Shown here: one piece after another, positions 29,314 to 39,027 of the stretch | Position numbering within the stretch: position 1 is the first letter of the stretch | Layout of the letters: every line of letters starts with the position of its first letter | Assembly: GCF_007858365.1 (NCBI RefSeq) | Contig: NZ_VFIO01000003.1 | Span: forward strand, 124,001 to 188,000 | Reading direction: 5' to 3' | DNA length: 64,000 nt | Origin: Pseudomonas saxonica | Lineage (GTDB): Bacteria > Pseudomonadota > Gammaproteobacteria > Pseudomonadales > Pseudomonadaceae | Notes under the pieces: generated by a model | What the model saw: the letters and a program-made list of their open reading frames with translations, nothing else | The model's database searches: none | Told to the model about the DNA's origin: nothing | Position numbers and translations under genes: made by a program

Positions 29314-29352
29314 ACCTTTTCACCTGTCCCTAATAAGAAACCGGAGAACCCT

Positions 29353-30729
29353 ATGTCGTTAAGCGTGTTCGACCTGTTCAAGATTGGCATCGGCCCTTCC
29401 AGCTCCCATACCGTCGGCCCCATGCGCGCAGCCGCGCGCTTTGTCGAAGGGTTGCGCCGCGATGAGCTACTGCCAAATACCGCCTGCGTAAAAGTGGAGC
29501 TGTATGGCTCACTGGGCGCTACCGGCAAAGGTCATGGCAGCGACAAAGCCATATTGCTGGGCCTGGAGGGCGAACACCCGGACACCGTTAACACTGACAC
29601 CGTGGCCGAACGTCTGGCCACGATCCGCAGCAGCGGGCGCTTGAACCTGCTGGGCGAACACCCCATCGATTTCAATGAAAAGTCGCATCTGGCGATGATT
29701 CGCAAACCCCTGCCCTATCACCCTAACGGGATGATTTTCCGCGCTCTGGACGCCGCCGGCATTCAAATTCGCAGCCGCGAATATTACTCCATAGGCGGTG
29801 GCTTCGTAGTCGATGAAGGCGCGGCGGGCGCTGATCGCATCGTCGAGGACAGCACCGAGCTGAAGTACCCGTTCAAGACCGCTAAAGACCTGCTGCGCCA
29901 TTGCGTCACCCACGGTCTGTCGATCAGTCAGGTGATGATGGCCAATGAAAGCGCATGGCGCCCGGAAGCCGAAACTCGCAGGGGTCTGCTCAACATTTGG
30001 CAAGTCATGCAGGACTGCGTCAGCGCAGGCTGTCGCAACGAAGGCATTTTGCCCGGAGGCTTGAAGGTCAAACGACGGGCCGCCGCCCTGCACCGTCAAT
30101 TGTGCAGTAACCCCGAAGCCGCGTTGCGCGATGCGCTTTCGGTGCTCGACTGGGTGAACCTGTATGCACTGGCGGTCAATGAAGAAAACGCCAACGGCGG
30201 GCGCGTAGTGACTGCCCCCACTAACGGCGCGGCCGGGATCATTCCCGCTGTGTTGCATTACTACATGCGCTTTATTGGCGGTGCCAATGAAGACGGCGTG
30301 GTGCGCTTTATGCTCACGGCCGCTGCCATTGGCATTTTATACAAGGAAAACGCCTCGATCTCAGGGGCCGAAGTTGGCTGCCAAGGCGAGGTTGGGGTGG
30401 CTTGCTCGATGGCTGCCGGGGCCTTGTGTGAAGTGCTGGGCGGAAGCGTTCAGCAAGTTGAAAACGCAGCCGAGATCGGCATGGAGCACAACCTTGGCCT
30501 GACATGCGACCCGATTGGCGGATTAGTGCAAGTGCCCTGCATTGAGCGTAACGCCATGGGTTCGGTCAAGGCCATCAACGCCGTGCGCATGGCTTTGCGA
30601 GGCGACGGTCAGCACTTTGTGTCATTGGACAAAGTGATCCGCACCATGCGCCAGACGGGCGCCGACATGAAAAGCAAATACAAAGAGACCGCTCGCGGCG
30701 GTCTGGCTGTCAACATTATTGAGTGCTGA
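29353..30729 (+). CDS. sdaA: L-serine ammonia-lyase (iron-sulfur)
   Basis: Deaminates serine to pyruvate. 458 residues, single-chain type with the beta domain first ([24 protein letters not shown]) and the alpha domain after about 190, containing the conserved [16 protein letters not shown] and Cys residues for a 4Fe-4S cluster ([28 protein letters not shown]). CGGAGAA precedes the ATG. Together with gcvHPT it drains glycine-derived serine to pyruvate. Confidence 0.96.
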   Translation: MSLSVFDLFKIGIGPSSSHTVGPMRAAARFVEGLRRDELLPNTACVKVELYGSLGATGKGHGSDKAILLGLEGEHPDTVNTDTVAERLATIRSSGRLNLLGEHPIDFNEKSHLAMIRKPLPYHPNGMIFRALDAAGIQIRSREYYSIGGGFVVDEGAAGADRIVEDSTELKYPFKTAKDLLRHCVTHGLSISQVMMANESAWRPEAETRRGLLNIWQVMQDCVSAGCRNEGILPGGLKVKRRAAALHRQLCSNPEAALRDALSVLDWVNLYALAVNEENANGGRVVTAPTNGAAGIIPAVLHYYMRFIGGANEDGVVRFMLTAAAIGILYKENASISGAEVGCQGEVGVACSMAAGALCEVLGGSVQQVENAAEIGMEHNLGLTCDPIGGLVQVPCIERNAMGSVKAINAVRMALRGDGQHFVSLDKVIRTMRQTGADMKSKYKETARGGLAVNIIEC

Positions 30730-30746
30730 TTTTCAAGGAGTCTCGA

Positions 30747-31871
30747 ATGTCCACCGAACAACTGCTTAAAACCCCTCTGCACACACTGCACATTGAGCTC
30801 GGCGCCCGCATGGTGCCCTTTGCCGGTTATGACATGCCCGTGCAATACCCACTGGGTGTAATGAAAGAGCATCAACACACCCGTGAGCATGCCGGGCTGT
30901 TTGACGTATCGCACATGGGTCAAATTCGCCTGACCGGTGCTAATGCTGCCCAGGCCCTGGAAGCTCTGGTGCCGGTGGACATTATCGACTTGCCAGTGGG
31001 CATGCAGCGCTATGCCATGTTTACCAACGAAAAAGGCGGCATTCTGGACGACTTGATGGTTGCCAACCTGGGTGATGATCAACTGTTTCTAGTGGTCAAC
31101 GCGGCGTGCAAAGAACAGGATCTGGCGCATCTGCGCAAACACTTGAGCGCCTATTGCACGATCGAACCGTTGTTCGAAGAGCGCGCTCTGCTTGCCCTGC
31201 AGGGCCCGCAGGCTGTGACTGTGCTGGAACGGCTGGCGCCTGAAGTGGCCCGCATGACCTTTATGCAATTTGCCCCGGTCACGCTGCAAGGTGTGCCGTG
31301 TTATGTCAGCCGCTCAGGGTATACCGGCGAAGACGGCTTTGAAATTTCCGTCCCGGCCGAACACGCTGAAGCGCTTGCTCGCCGCCTGCTGGCAGAGCCC
31401 GAGGTTCAGGCGATAGGTCTGGGAGCCCGGGATTCGCTGCGCCTGGAGGCCGGGCTGTGCCTGTATGGGCACGATATGAATCAAGGAACCACGCCGATTG
31501 AAGCAAGCTTGCTGTGGGCGATTTCAAAGGCGCGCCGTAGCGATGGCACGCGTGCCGGAGGTTTCCCGGGCGCAGAACAGATTTTCACCCAACAGCAACA
31601 GGGCGTGACGCGCAAACGCGTGGGTTTGCTGCCACAAGAACGCACCCCGGTACGTGAAGGTGCAGAGATTGTCGATGCTAACGGTACGTCTATCGGCACG
31701 GTCTGTAGCGGCGGCTTTGGCCCTACGCTGGGTGCGCCTTTGGCGATGGGTTATGTGAACACCGCGTTTACCCCATTGGACTCCGAAGTCTGGGCCATCG
31801 TGCGGGGTAAACGAGTGCCGATGAAAGTGGCGAAAATGCCGTTTGTGCCGCAGCGCTATTACAGAGGTTAA
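30747..31871 (+). CDS. gcvT: Glycine cleavage system aminomethyltransferase T
   Basis: Transfers the C1 unit from aminomethyl-lipoyl H protein to tetrahydrofolate, releasing ammonia. 374 residues, folate-binding GcvT fold: VPFAGYDMPVQYP near the N terminus, FDVSHMGQIRLTG, and YTGEDGFEIS mid-protein. ATG at 30747 has AAGGAG 8 nt upstream; an 8-codon upstream extension overlaps the sdaA stop and is rejected. Last gene of the operon. Confidence 0.96.
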   Translation: MSTEQLLKTPLHTLHIELGARMVPFAGYDMPVQYPLGVMKEHQHTREHAGLFDVSHMGQIRLTGANAAQALEALVPVDIIDLPVGMQRYAMFTNEKGGILDDLMVANLGDDQLFLVVNAACKEQDLAHLRKHLSAYCTIEPLFEERALLALQGPQAVTVLERLAPEVARMTFMQFAPVTLQGVPCYVSRSGYTGEDGFEISVPAEHAEALARRLLAEPEVQAIGLGARDSLRLEAGLCLYGHDMNQGTTPIEASLLWAISKARRSDGTRAGGFPGAEQIFTQQQQGVTRKRVGLLPQERTPVREGAEIVDANGTSIGTVCSGGFGPTLGAPLAMGYVNTAFTPLDSEVWAIVRGKRVPMKVAKMPFVPQRYYRG

Positions 31872-32244
31872 ACGCGGCCTTAACAGTTGCAGGCCCTGCA
31901 CAAGTGCCTGCAACTGCGATATATCAATATCGGATAACGATAGTAAAAAATTGACTTAAAACATTCATTCAATTGAACACGACTATTAATATGTTCTGTT
32001 TATTAAACAGGACTCAACCATAACAAACAGAACTCACTGCACTTCGATTAGAGGGTTGTTTTTTTAATTTCATTTTCGTAGAGTTTGCTTACTGTGTTTG
32101 CATGGGTCGCTGGAACCGTGACCTGGGCAGTAGCTTCATTGTTTGCTACAACCCGCTCTACGTCTCTTACTTCCTGCAACCCAGCACCGATCCTCTTCCA
32201 CGCGAAGAGGCTGCCATCAATTGTTAGTGTCAAGGAATTAAGAA
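31872..32244. other. gcvT-cspA intergenic region with long cold-shock leader
   Basis: 373 bp. After gcvT there is a perfect 9-bp hairpin AGTTGCAGG / CCTGCAACT (31885-31915) without a T tract. The middle (31930-32060) is AT-rich and probably holds the cspA promoter. The last ~150 nt would form a long 5' leader, usual for cold-shock mRNAs, with a hairpin CCTCTTC-N5-GAAGAGG (32192-32210) about 35 nt before the cspA start, and a 41-codon open frame. Confidence 0.5.
32102..32227 (+). CDS. Candidate 41-residue leader ORF of cspA
   Basis: ATG at 32102 to TAG at 32227, beginning MGRWNRDLGSSFIVCYN and ending REEAAINC. Composition is protein-like (several aromatics, no long charged runs), but there is no ribosome site before the ATG. 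Ends 17 nt before the cspA ATG. May be a leader peptide or chance. Confidence 0.25.
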   Translation: MGRWNRDLGSSFIVCYNPLYVSYFLQPSTDPLPREEAAINC

Positions 32245-32457
32245 ATGTCCCAACGTCAAAGCGGTACCGTCAAGTGGTTCAACGACGAGAAAGGTTTTGG
32301 TTTTATCACCCCTGAAAACGGTCCCGATTTGTTTGTGCACTTTCGAGCCATTCAGGGCAATGGTTTCAAAAGCCTGAAAGAAGGTCAGAAAGTTACCTTC
32401 ATCTCGGTTCAGGGCCAAAAAGGCCTGCAAGCTGACGAAGTGCAAGCCGAAGGTTAA
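32245..32457 (+). CDS. cspA: Cold-shock family protein
   Basis: Single-stranded nucleic-acid-binding CSD protein of 70 residues, acting as RNA chaperone. RNP1 (KGFGFI) and RNP2 (DLFVHF) motifs are intact; the RNP2-adjacent [11 protein letters not shown] matches the CapB/CspA type of pseudomonads. AAGGAATTAAGAA precedes the ATG. Confidence 0.95.
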   Translation: MSQRQSGTVKWFNDEKGFGFITPENGPDLFVHFRAIQGNGFKSLKEGQKVTFISVQGQKGLQADEVQAEG

Positions 32458-32471
32458 TTTTCTGCTGCACA

Positions 32472-32504
32472 AAAGCCTCTGATACTGATATCAGAGGCTT
32501 TTTT
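32472..32504 (+). terminator. cspA terminator
   Basis: Perfect 13-bp stem AAAGCCTCTGATA / TATCAGAGGCTTT (32472-32484, 32489-32501), 4-nt loop, T6 tail. Confidence 0.96.
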
Positions 32505-32552
32505 ATGGGCGCAATTTTGTAAGATTGATTTTTACCTTACAGAGAGCCTGCC

Positions 32553-33041
32553 ATGTCAAATCCACCGCTTAGCCCCCAAGGCGAGTTTCCTGCCGTCGGT
32601 CTGGGGCGTCGCTTGGCAGCCATCTTCTATGACTCTTTGCTGTGTACGGCCTTGCTGATCGTCACCACCTTTATTTATAAGCTGGTCATGATGGGCTTTA
32701 TCGGCGAAGCCAAAATGCGGGCACTGTCAGAATCCGGTGCCTTGGATGGCGACCCGTTGCTCTCTACGATTTTATTTTTTGTTCTGTTCGCTTTCTTCGC
32801 CAAGTTCTGGACTCACTCAGGGCAAACCCTGGGCATGCAGGTGTGGGGCGTGCGGGTTCAGAATGCCGACGGCACCGCCATTAGCCTGTGGCAAGCTTTG
32901 CTGCGGTTTATCGTATCGATTGGCTCATGGCTGTGTTTAGGGCTGGGGTTTTTCTGGTCGCTGTTTGACAGACAAAAGCGCACTTGGCATGACCTGTATT
33001 CCAGCACTCAGTTGGTGCGCATTCCCAAGCCGAAAAAATAG
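32553..33041 (+). CDS. RDD family membrane protein
   Basis: 162 residues with three hydrophobic segments (about 28-50, 72-90, 115-135) and the RDD pattern near the start (GLGRRLAAIFYDSLL) plus the conserved TLGMQVWGVRV. Family members are linked to ion/proton exchange or stress, but no role can be assigned here. GAGAG precedes the ATG. Ends convergent with mucD over a shared terminator. Confidence 0.85.
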   Translation: MSNPPLSPQGEFPAVGLGRRLAAIFYDSLLCTALLIVTTFIYKLVMMGFIGEAKMRALSESGALDGDPLLSTILFFVLFAFFAKFWTHSGQTLGMQVWGVRVQNADGTAISLWQALLRFIVSIGSWLCLGLGFFWSLFDRQKRTWHDLYSSTQLVRIPKPKK

Positions 33042-33050
33042 AGCACACAA

Positions 33051-33084
33051 AAAAGCCCGCATCTCTCGATACGGGCTTTTATTT
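33051..33084. terminator. Bidirectional terminator between RDD gene and mucD
   Basis: Perfect 9-bp stem AAAAGCCCG / CGGGCTTTT (33051-33059, 33072-33080) flanked by A and T tracts, usable from both strands. Confidence 0.92.
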
Positions 33085-33127
33085 GCGCAGCCTAAGGCAT
33101 CCGATAAGGGTTACGCATGAGCATCAA

Positions 33128-34549
33128 CTATTCGGCCAGCTTGAAGGTAATAAAGCTGGCACGTCCCTGACGCAGAACCCGCATCGACACCGAACGATTC
33201 TTCGGCAATGCCTTGGCAATGTCAGCGAACTCCTTGGCATTGTTGATTGCCTGGTTGTTCAAATGAGTGATCACATCGCCCGGTTGCAGACCGATCAAGG
33301 CCGCTGGACCGTCCTGAACATCCTTGATGATGACGCCGCCCTTGATGTCGTTAGCTTTCTTCTGCTCTTCGCTCAAGTCCGCCACAGACACGCCCAGACG
33401 GTTGCTGCTTTGCTCGGCGCCGGTGACAGCGTTCATTTCCTTGCCTTCGTCGGGGATAGCACCCACGGTCAGGTCCAGGGTTTTGCGCTTGCCGTCACGG
33501 ACAACTTCCAGGCTTGCTTTGCTGCCCGCCTTGAGTGCACCGACCAGATGCGGCAGGTCAGCAGACATAATGATTGGCTGACCATTCATGCTTAGAATCA
33601 CGTCACCCACTTGCAGACCACCTTTAGCGGCAGGGCCGTCCTCAAGCACCTGAGCCACCAGCGCACCGGCTGGTTTTTCCAGACCGAACGACTCGGCCAG
33701 ATCCTTGTTGACCTCTTGAATGACCACGCCCAACCAGCCACGGCTAACCTTGCCACCGGCCTTCAGCTGGTTGGCAACATCCATCGCGACGTCGATAGGA
33801 ATCGCGAAAGACACCCCCATAAACCCACCGGAACGGGTGTAGATTTGCGAGTTGATGCCGACCACTTCGCCCGCCAGATTGAATAGAGGCCCGCCCGAGT
33901 TCCCCGGATTGATTGGCACATCTGTCTGGATAAATGGCACGTAGCTTTCATTCGGCAAGCTGCGATTGATTGCACTGATAATCCCTTGGGTCACCGTGTG
34001 GTCAAAACCGAACGGAGATCCGATCGCCACCACCCATTGACCCGCCTTGAGGTCCAGAGATTTGCCCAGTTTCAAGACAGGCAAATTTTTGCCATCGATT
34101 TTCAATAAGGCCACATCGGAGCGCGGATCGGTGCCGATAACCTTGGCTTTCATTTCACTGCGATCGGACAGGCGCACGATGATTTCATCGGCATCGGCCA
34201 CCACATGGTTGTTGGTCAGAATGTAACCATCTGGCGAGATGATAAAACCTGACCCCAACGACTGAGCCTCACGCTGTCGTCCGCCCTGCCCGCCTCGCGG
34301 TTGCGGGATGCTGCGCTCAAAGAAATCACGGAGACCTGGTGGCAGACCTTCCAGGTCAGGCATTTGGCCCATGCTGGAAATTCGACGATCCGGCAATTTT
34401 TGCGTAGTACTGATGTTCACCACTGCCGGCGAGGCTTGCTCGACCAGCTGCGTGAAGTCAGGTAGCTGTGCTTCAGCAAAGGCTGGCACTGCCTGCCCGA
34501 GCATCAGTACGGCTGCAAAAATGGGTAAATAAGATTTCAATCGAGGCAT
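33128..34549 (-). CDS. mucD: Periplasmic serine protease MucD (DegP-like)
   Basis: HtrA-family protease/chaperone of the periplasm, 473 residues. Signal peptide (MPRLKSYLPIFAAVLMLG ... AFA), trypsin-like domain with catalytic His (NNHVVADADE), Asp (DPRSDVALLKI) and Ser (NPGNSGGPLF), then two PDZ domains (about 265-355 and 375-470). ATG at 34549 begins the signal peptide; a 35-codon upstream extension is open but not protein-like. Degrades misfolded envelope proteins and thereby dampens AlgU activation. Last gene of algU-mucA-mucB-mucD. Confidence 0.95.
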   Translation of the reverse strand: MPRLKSYLPIFAAVLMLGQAVPAFAEAQLPDFTQLVEQASPAVVNISTTQKLPDRRISSMGQMPDLEGLPPGLRDFFERSIPQPRGGQGGRQREAQSLGSGFIISPDGYILTNNHVVADADEIIVRLSDRSEMKAKVIGTDPRSDVALLKIDGKNLPVLKLGKSLDLKAGQWVVAIGSPFGFDHTVTQGIISAINRSLPNESYVPFIQTDVPINPGNSGGPLFNLAGEVVGINSQIYTRSGGFMGVSFAIPIDVAMDVANQLKAGGKVSRGWLGVVIQEVNKDLAESFGLEKPAGALVAQVLEDGPAAKGGLQVGDVILSMNGQPIIMSADLPHLVGALKAGSKASLEVVRDGKRKTLDLTVGAIPDEGKEMNAVTGAEQSSNRLGVSVADLSEEQKKANDIKGGVIIKDVQDGPAALIGLQPGDVITHLNNQAINNAKEFADIAKALPKNRSVSMRVLRQGRASFITFKLAE

Positions 34550-34727
34550 CGATATACAGCTCCCGTTATTAGCAGCAAAGTTAAGCGGCAGGCACCAAAA
34601 ACCAAGGTCAAAGCATAGACCGTTTTTCAGGCCCCGAAAAACAAACAAGGCCAAAGCCCTTCAGGACTCTGACCTTCATAATAAGAGAATGGCAAACTGA
34701 AATTGTCACCTGCCATGTCTGAACCGC

Positions 34728-35690
34728 CTAGGGCTTACCCTGAGGCGTGACAACACCTGAGCGCATTGACAACGCGATCCGCTCAGCGGTGCCCATCGGA
34801 ATTTCACCTACCACAGTCGCCATCATATCGCCGTCCGGGCTGGTCAGGTGACGTGAAACAGCAACAGTGGGACCCAGTTGCAAGCGGCTGTCGGGAACCG
34901 CAGCGCCAAGCAACGGCTCAAGAAAGACCGAGAAGCGGGTCAAGCCATCGTCATACAGAAGGTTAGTGACTTCTGACTTAGTCTGGGGATCACGTGTAAC
35001 AGCACTTGCGACCAGTTCAAAGCCGGGCGGCAGCCAGTCCGAGTGCCAAACCTGGGATGATTTTGGCGCAGACGCTGAGGTGTTTGATGCAACCACTGGA
35101 AGGCATCGCGCTGTAGGCTTTAATTGACTCTCGCTGGGCGCAGCAGGATCAAACGTGATGAACTGAAAGCGTTCCAGCAACTGACCTTTGTCATTAAGCA
35201 GCAAGGACTTGAGGGTCACACCGGTTTCGCTGTCCAGATAAAGTTCGAACCCATAGCGATGCTGATCGCGCGGGGTCAAGGTAATCACTTCAACCGGCCG
35301 ACCGGCAACCCGTGAGTCTCCCGTCTTGGCCACTGAATACCAGTTGATCAATTTTTGCGCATCAAACTTGCGCGGCGCGGCAACGCTGACTTTGCCTAGT
35401 CCGGAAATCGTCTTGCCACCGACACAATCGGTGCGTCCGTCACTGCGAACTACCTCCTGAGTAGCGCCATCCAATTGCATCAACCGTTCCCGCGTATTGC
35501 CATCCAGCACGCTGTGCCAAATGCCATGGGTAGAAAAACTACCATTACGCTCGTAAACGAAAGTGCCTTGATAGCTTTGCAGCTGCTCAGCCTGCCCAAG
35601 ACGTTTAAGCCAGTCCTGGGCATCATTCGCCTGAGCAGGTACGGCAAACCAGCCGCTGAGCAGAAGAGGTAACAGAGGTAGAACGCGCAT
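34728..35690 (-). CDS. mucB: Anti-sigma stabiliser MucB (RseB-like)
   Basis: Periplasmic protein of 320 residues binding MucA and protecting it from cleavage. Signal peptide (MRVLPLLPLLLSGWFAVPAQA), LolA-like N domain starting DWLKRLGQAEQLQSYQGTFVY and a C-terminal domain after about 210. Two adjacent ATGs exist (35693 and 35690); the second has better spacing from AAGGA, which lies at the end of mucA. The mucA stop is 5-8 nt upstream. Confidence 0.94.
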   Translation of the reverse strand: MRVLPLLPLLLSGWFAVPAQANDAQDWLKRLGQAEQLQSYQGTFVYERNGSFSTHGIWHSVLDGNTRERLMQLDGATQEVVRSDGRTDCVGGKTISGLGKVSVAAPRKFDAQKLINWYSVAKTGDSRVAGRPVEVITLTPRDQHRYGFELYLDSETGVTLKSLLLNDKGQLLERFQFITFDPAAPSESQLKPTARCLPVVASNTSASAPKSSQVWHSDWLPPGFELVASAVTRDPQTKSEVTNLLYDDGLTRFSVFLEPLLGAAVPDSRLQLGPTVAVSRHLTSPDGDMMATVVGEIPMGTAERIALSMRSGVVTPQGKP

Positions 35691-35698
35691 CATGTTCC

Positions 35699-36289
35699 TT
35701 AACGGTTATCCAGGCTTGCAGCACGTGCATAAGGCAGAGGACTTTCGGTGTCCTTCATCGCGGCCTGCTGAGCGTGCTGACGCAGATAACCCGGCAGACG
35801 CTGATCTTGCCAACCCGGCTGACCTTGCAGCACACCATTGGCCATCGGGCCCGTGCCCTGATCGGCGCTCTCACTGTAGTTGGCCAATACTGCCGGGCCT
35901 TTAACAGTCGGCGTAATCACGCTTTGCGGGCTGCCTTGCTGAGCAAGTTGAGCACCGACGATGTCGTCCTGGTTGTACAGGCGTACACCCGCCAACACGG
36001 CCACTGTGACCGAAGCAGCGACGGCCAGACGGCCAATGCTGCGCCACGGACCACGTACAACCTTGGCAGGGGTTTGCTCTTCAGCCAAAGCGGCCGAAAC
36101 GGCTGATGCGATGTCCAGACGCGGAATTAGCAGGTCCTTGTGCATCACAGCACGGGCCACTTGGTAACGAGACCAGGTATCACGTGTTTGTGTATCGTCA
36201 AAGGCATTCAATACCCGACGTAGTTCCAGTTCGTCCGCTTCGTTATCCATCACCGCGGACAGCGATTCCTGCAGGGCTTCACGACTCAT
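35699..36289 (-). CDS. mucA: Anti-sigma factor MucA
   Basis: Single-pass inner-membrane anti-sigma factor, 196 residues. Cytoplasmic RseA-like domain about 1-85 (SVMDNEADELELRRVL), membrane helix about 88-105 (AVAASVTVAVLAGVRLY) and a periplasmic tail that binds MucB. The full-length frame shows no mucoid-type truncation. ATG at 36289 is in the RseA-like start MSREALQESLSAV; upstream open frame overlaps algU and is rejected. Confidence 0.95.
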   Translation of the reverse strand: MSREALQESLSAVMDNEADELELRRVLNAFDDTQTRDTWSRYQVARAVMHKDLLIPRLDIASAVSAALAEEQTPAKVVRGPWRSIGRLAVAASVTVAVLAGVRLYNQDDIVGAQLAQQGSPQSVITPTVKGPAVLANYSESADQGTGPMANGVLQGQPGWQDQRLPGYLRQHAQQAAMKDTESPLPYARAASLDNR

Positions 36290-36320
36290 TGCGGTTCCTC
36301 TCTTGGCTGTCGCCGCTGTC

Positions 36321-36902
36321 TCAGTTTTCCTGCAACAACGGTTGCAGGGCTTTATCAATGGCTTCCCGAGCGCGGAAAATCCGGGAGCGCACGGTACCCA
36401 CCGGGCATTGCATGACGCTCGCAATGTCCTCGTAACTCAGACCATCAAACTCACGTAAAGTTAACGCGGTTCTCAAATCTTCTGGCAGTTGCTGAATGGT
36501 GCGGTGGACCGTGCCCTCAATCTCGTCACGAAGCAAAGCGCGCTCCGGCGACTCCAGATCCTTGAGACCGTGATCCCCATCATAAAATTCAGCGTCTTCA
36601 GAACTCACATCACTATCGGGTGGACGACGACCGCGTGACACCAGGTAGTTTTTCGCCGTGTTGATGGCGATGCGATAGAGCCATGTGTAAAAGGCACTGT
36701 CACCGCGAAAATTACCAAGTGCCCGGTAAGCTTTGATGAAAGCTTCCTGGGCGACATCCTGGGCTTCATGGGTGTCGTGCACGAAACGCACGATCAACCC
36801 GAGAATTTTGTGTTGATACTTCAACACGAGCAGATCAAAAGCTCGCTTGTCGCCGCGCTGTACGCGTTCGACCAGTTGCTGATCCTCTTCCTGGGTTAGC
36901 AT
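36321..36902 (-). CDS. algU: RNA polymerase sigma factor AlgU (sigma-22)
   Basis: ECF sigma factor of envelope stress and alginate control, 193 residues. Region 2 (YQHKILGLIVRFV ... AQDVAQEAFIKAYRAL) about 25-95 and region 4 (LPEDLRTALTLREFDGLSYE ... GTVRSRIFRAREAI) about 125-185. First gene of the operon with an AlgU-type promoter 60 bp upstream. Confidence 0.97.
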   Translation of the reverse strand: MLTQEEDQQLVERVQRGDKRAFDLLVLKYQHKILGLIVRFVHDTHEAQDVAQEAFIKAYRALGNFRGDSAFYTWLYRIAINTAKNYLVSRGRRPPDSDVSSEDAEFYDGDHGLKDLESPERALLRDEIEGTVHRTIQQLPEDLRTALTLREFDGLSYEDIASVMQCPVGTVRSRIFRAREAIDKALQPLLQEN

Positions 36903-37410
36903 GAATACTCCTCATAAGACCGAGAGGAAGATTGCTTTGCTAATTGATCAGGCTTGCAAACATAGACTCGGGCTTTACACAAAAGTTCTCTCCCCCTTGG
37001 CAAGTTTCCTGCGCACTCGAATTTGGCACGCACGAAAAACGCAGCTCGGGCCTGCCCGGCTGCGTCGATAATCTTGTCGCCAGCGTGTGCATCCGGGTCA
37101 AAACACAAACCTAGCTGCACTGCGGCGCTGTTTTCCTCCATGAAGGACAACCCTCTATGGAACCCTTGGCGATCAGAAAAGTTCAAAAGTCTCGTACGAA
37201 ACCCCATCATTCGAGACTTGAGGACAAGGTCACCCCTTGATTCACCCTGTGAACCCATGCCGATTATTTGTGCAAATCGACATGCAGGCACTTAAAGTCT
37301 GAGGCACACTTGCCCCCCGCTGTACTTTCCAAATGCCACCAAGGCCCGGCTATTGTGCCGATCCCCCCCTCTATATACTAGTGGGCGCTTTTTTTGCGGA
37401 TGTCAGAAGA
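36903..37410. other. algU-nadB divergent intergenic region
   Basis: 508 bp. The left part contains the AlgU-type promoter of algU (36962-36988). The remainder has open frames on both strands (e.g. 36896-37291 on the minus strand), but they lack ribosome sites or family signatures. The nadB promoter should lie at about 37320-37400; no operator was recognised. Confidence 0.5.
36962..36988 (-). promoter_or_regulatory. AlgU-dependent promoter of algU
   Basis: On the minus strand: -35 GAACTT (complement of 36983-36988), 16 bp, -10 TCTAT (complement of 36962-36966). The AlgU/RpoE consensus is GAACTT-N16/17-TCTRA. Transcription would begin about 50 nt before the algU ATG, giving autoregulation. Confidence 0.8.
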
Positions 37411-39027
37411 ATGAGCCAACATTTTCAACATGATGTGCTGGTGATTGGCAGCGGCGCTGCCGGTTTGAGCCTTGCCCTGACATTGCCGGAACACCTGCGC
37501 ATTGCGGTGCTGAGCAAAGGCGATCTGGCCAATGGCTCGACATTTTGGGCGCAAGGCGGCGTAGCTGCCGTGCTGGACGATACCGACACCGTACAGTCGC
37601 ATGTCGAAGACACGCTTAACGCCGGAGGCGGACTGTGCCATGAAGATGCGGTTCGCTTCACCGTCGAGCACAGCCGCGAGGCGATTCAGTGGCTGATCGA
37701 TCAAGGTGTGCCGTTTACCCGTGACGAACCTGCCGACCCCGATCATCCGGGTTTTGAGTTCCATCTCACCCGCGAAGGTGGCCACAGTCATCGGCGAATT
37801 ATCCACGCCGCCGATGCAACCGGCGCAGCGATTTTCAAAACCCTGCTCGATCAGGCGCGCCTGCGACCCAATATTGAGTTGCTCGAACAGCGCGTGGCCG
37901 TTGACCTGATTACCGAACCGCGACTGGGTATTGAAGGTGATCGTTGCCTGGGCGCTTACGTGCTAAACCGCACGAGCGGCGAAGTCGACACCTTTGGTTC
38001 ACGCTTCACCGTACTGGCAACGGGCGGCGCCGCCAAGGTGTACCTGTACACCAGCAATCCCGATGGGGCCTGCGGTGATGGCATCGCTATGGCATGGCGT
38101 TCGGGTTGTCGCGTGGCCAACCTGGAGTTCAATCAGTTCCATCCCACGTGCCTGTACCACCCTCAAGCAAAAAGCTTTTTGATCACCGAAGCCCTGCGTG
38201 GCGAAGGTGCTCACCTCAAATTGCCCAACGGCGAGCGTTTTATGCACCGCTTCGATCCGCGAGGAGAATTGGCCCCACGCGATATTGTTGCCCGCGCCAT
38301 TGACCACGAAATGAAGCGTCTGGGCATTGACTGCGTGTATCTGGATATCAGCCATCAACCCAGCACGTTTATCAAAACCCACTTTCCGACCGTGTATGAG
38401 CGCTGTCTGGAATTCTCGATCGATATCACCCAAGAGGCGATTCCGGTGGTGCCTGCGGCGCACTACACCTGTGGCGGTGTGATGGTCGACGGCCATGGCC
38501 GCACCGATGTGCCGGGGTTGTATGCCATTGGTGAAACCAGTTTTACCGGCTTGCACGGTGCCAATCGAATGGCCAGCAACTCACTGCTTGAATGCTTCGT
38601 TTACGCACGGTCTGCCTCCCAAGACATCCTTTCCCAATTGCAACGCATCACCATCCCGTCAGCGTTGCCAAGCTGGGATGCCAGCCAGGTCACGGACTCG
38701 GACGAAGACGTGATCATTGCCCACAACTGGGATGAGTTACGCCGTTTCATGTGGGACTACGTGGGTATCGTGCGAACGAATAAGCGCCTGCAACGCGCGC
38801 AGCATCGTGTGCGCCTGTTACTGGACGAGATTGACGAGTTCTACAGCAACTATAAGGTCAGCCGCGACCTGATCGAACTGCGTAACCTGGCACAAGTTGC
38901 AGAGTTGATGATCCGCAGCGCAATGGCGAGAAAGGAATCACGGGGCCTTCACTACACCCTCGACTACCCGCACATGCTGCCCGAAGCGCTCGATACTATT
39001 CTGGTGCCAACCACCTACGCCGGCTGA
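37411..39027 (+). CDS. nadB: L-aspartate oxidase
   Basis: FAD enzyme oxidising aspartate to iminoaspartate, first step of NAD synthesis. 538 residues. FAD-binding [15 protein letters not shown] at the N terminus, substrate region [28 protein letters not shown] and the succinate dehydrogenase-like [13 protein letters not shown] at 37411 preceded by AGAAGA. Its 3' end overlaps the convergent cptA gene by 32 nt. Confidence 0.96.
   Translation: MSQHFQHDVLVIGSGAAGLSLALTLPEHLRIAVLSKGDLANGSTFWAQGGVAAVLDDTDTVQSHVEDTLNAGGGLCHEDAVRFTVEHSREAIQWLIDQGVPFTRDEPADPDHPGFEFHLTREGGHSHRRIIHAADATGAAIFKTLLDQARLRPNIELLEQRVAVDLITEPRLGIEGDRCLGAYVLNRTSGEVDTFGSRFTVLATGGAAKVYLYTSNPDGACGDGIAMAWRSGCRVANLEFNQFHPTCLYHPQAKSFLITEALRGEGAHLKLPNGERFMHRFDPRGELAPRDIVARAIDHEMKRLGIDCVYLDISHQPSTFIKTHFPTVYERCLEFSIDITQEAIPVVPAAHYTCGGVMVDGHGRTDVPGLYAIGETSFTGLHGANRMASNSLLECFVYARSASQDILSQLQRITIPSALPSWDASQVTDSDEDVIIAHNWDELRRFMWDYVGIVRTNKRLQRAQHRVRLLLDEIDEFYSNYKVSRDLIELRNLAQVAELMIRSAMARKESRGLHYTLDYPHMLPEALDTILVPTTYAG

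Noticed and set aside
32048..32233. Minus-strand 61-codon ORF opposite the cspA leader
   Set aside because: No ribosome site, and it lies in the leader of a gene on the other strand.
36896..37291. 131-codon minus-strand ORF upstream of algU
   Set aside because: Overlaps the AlgU-type promoter and the start of algU; no ribosome site or domain.
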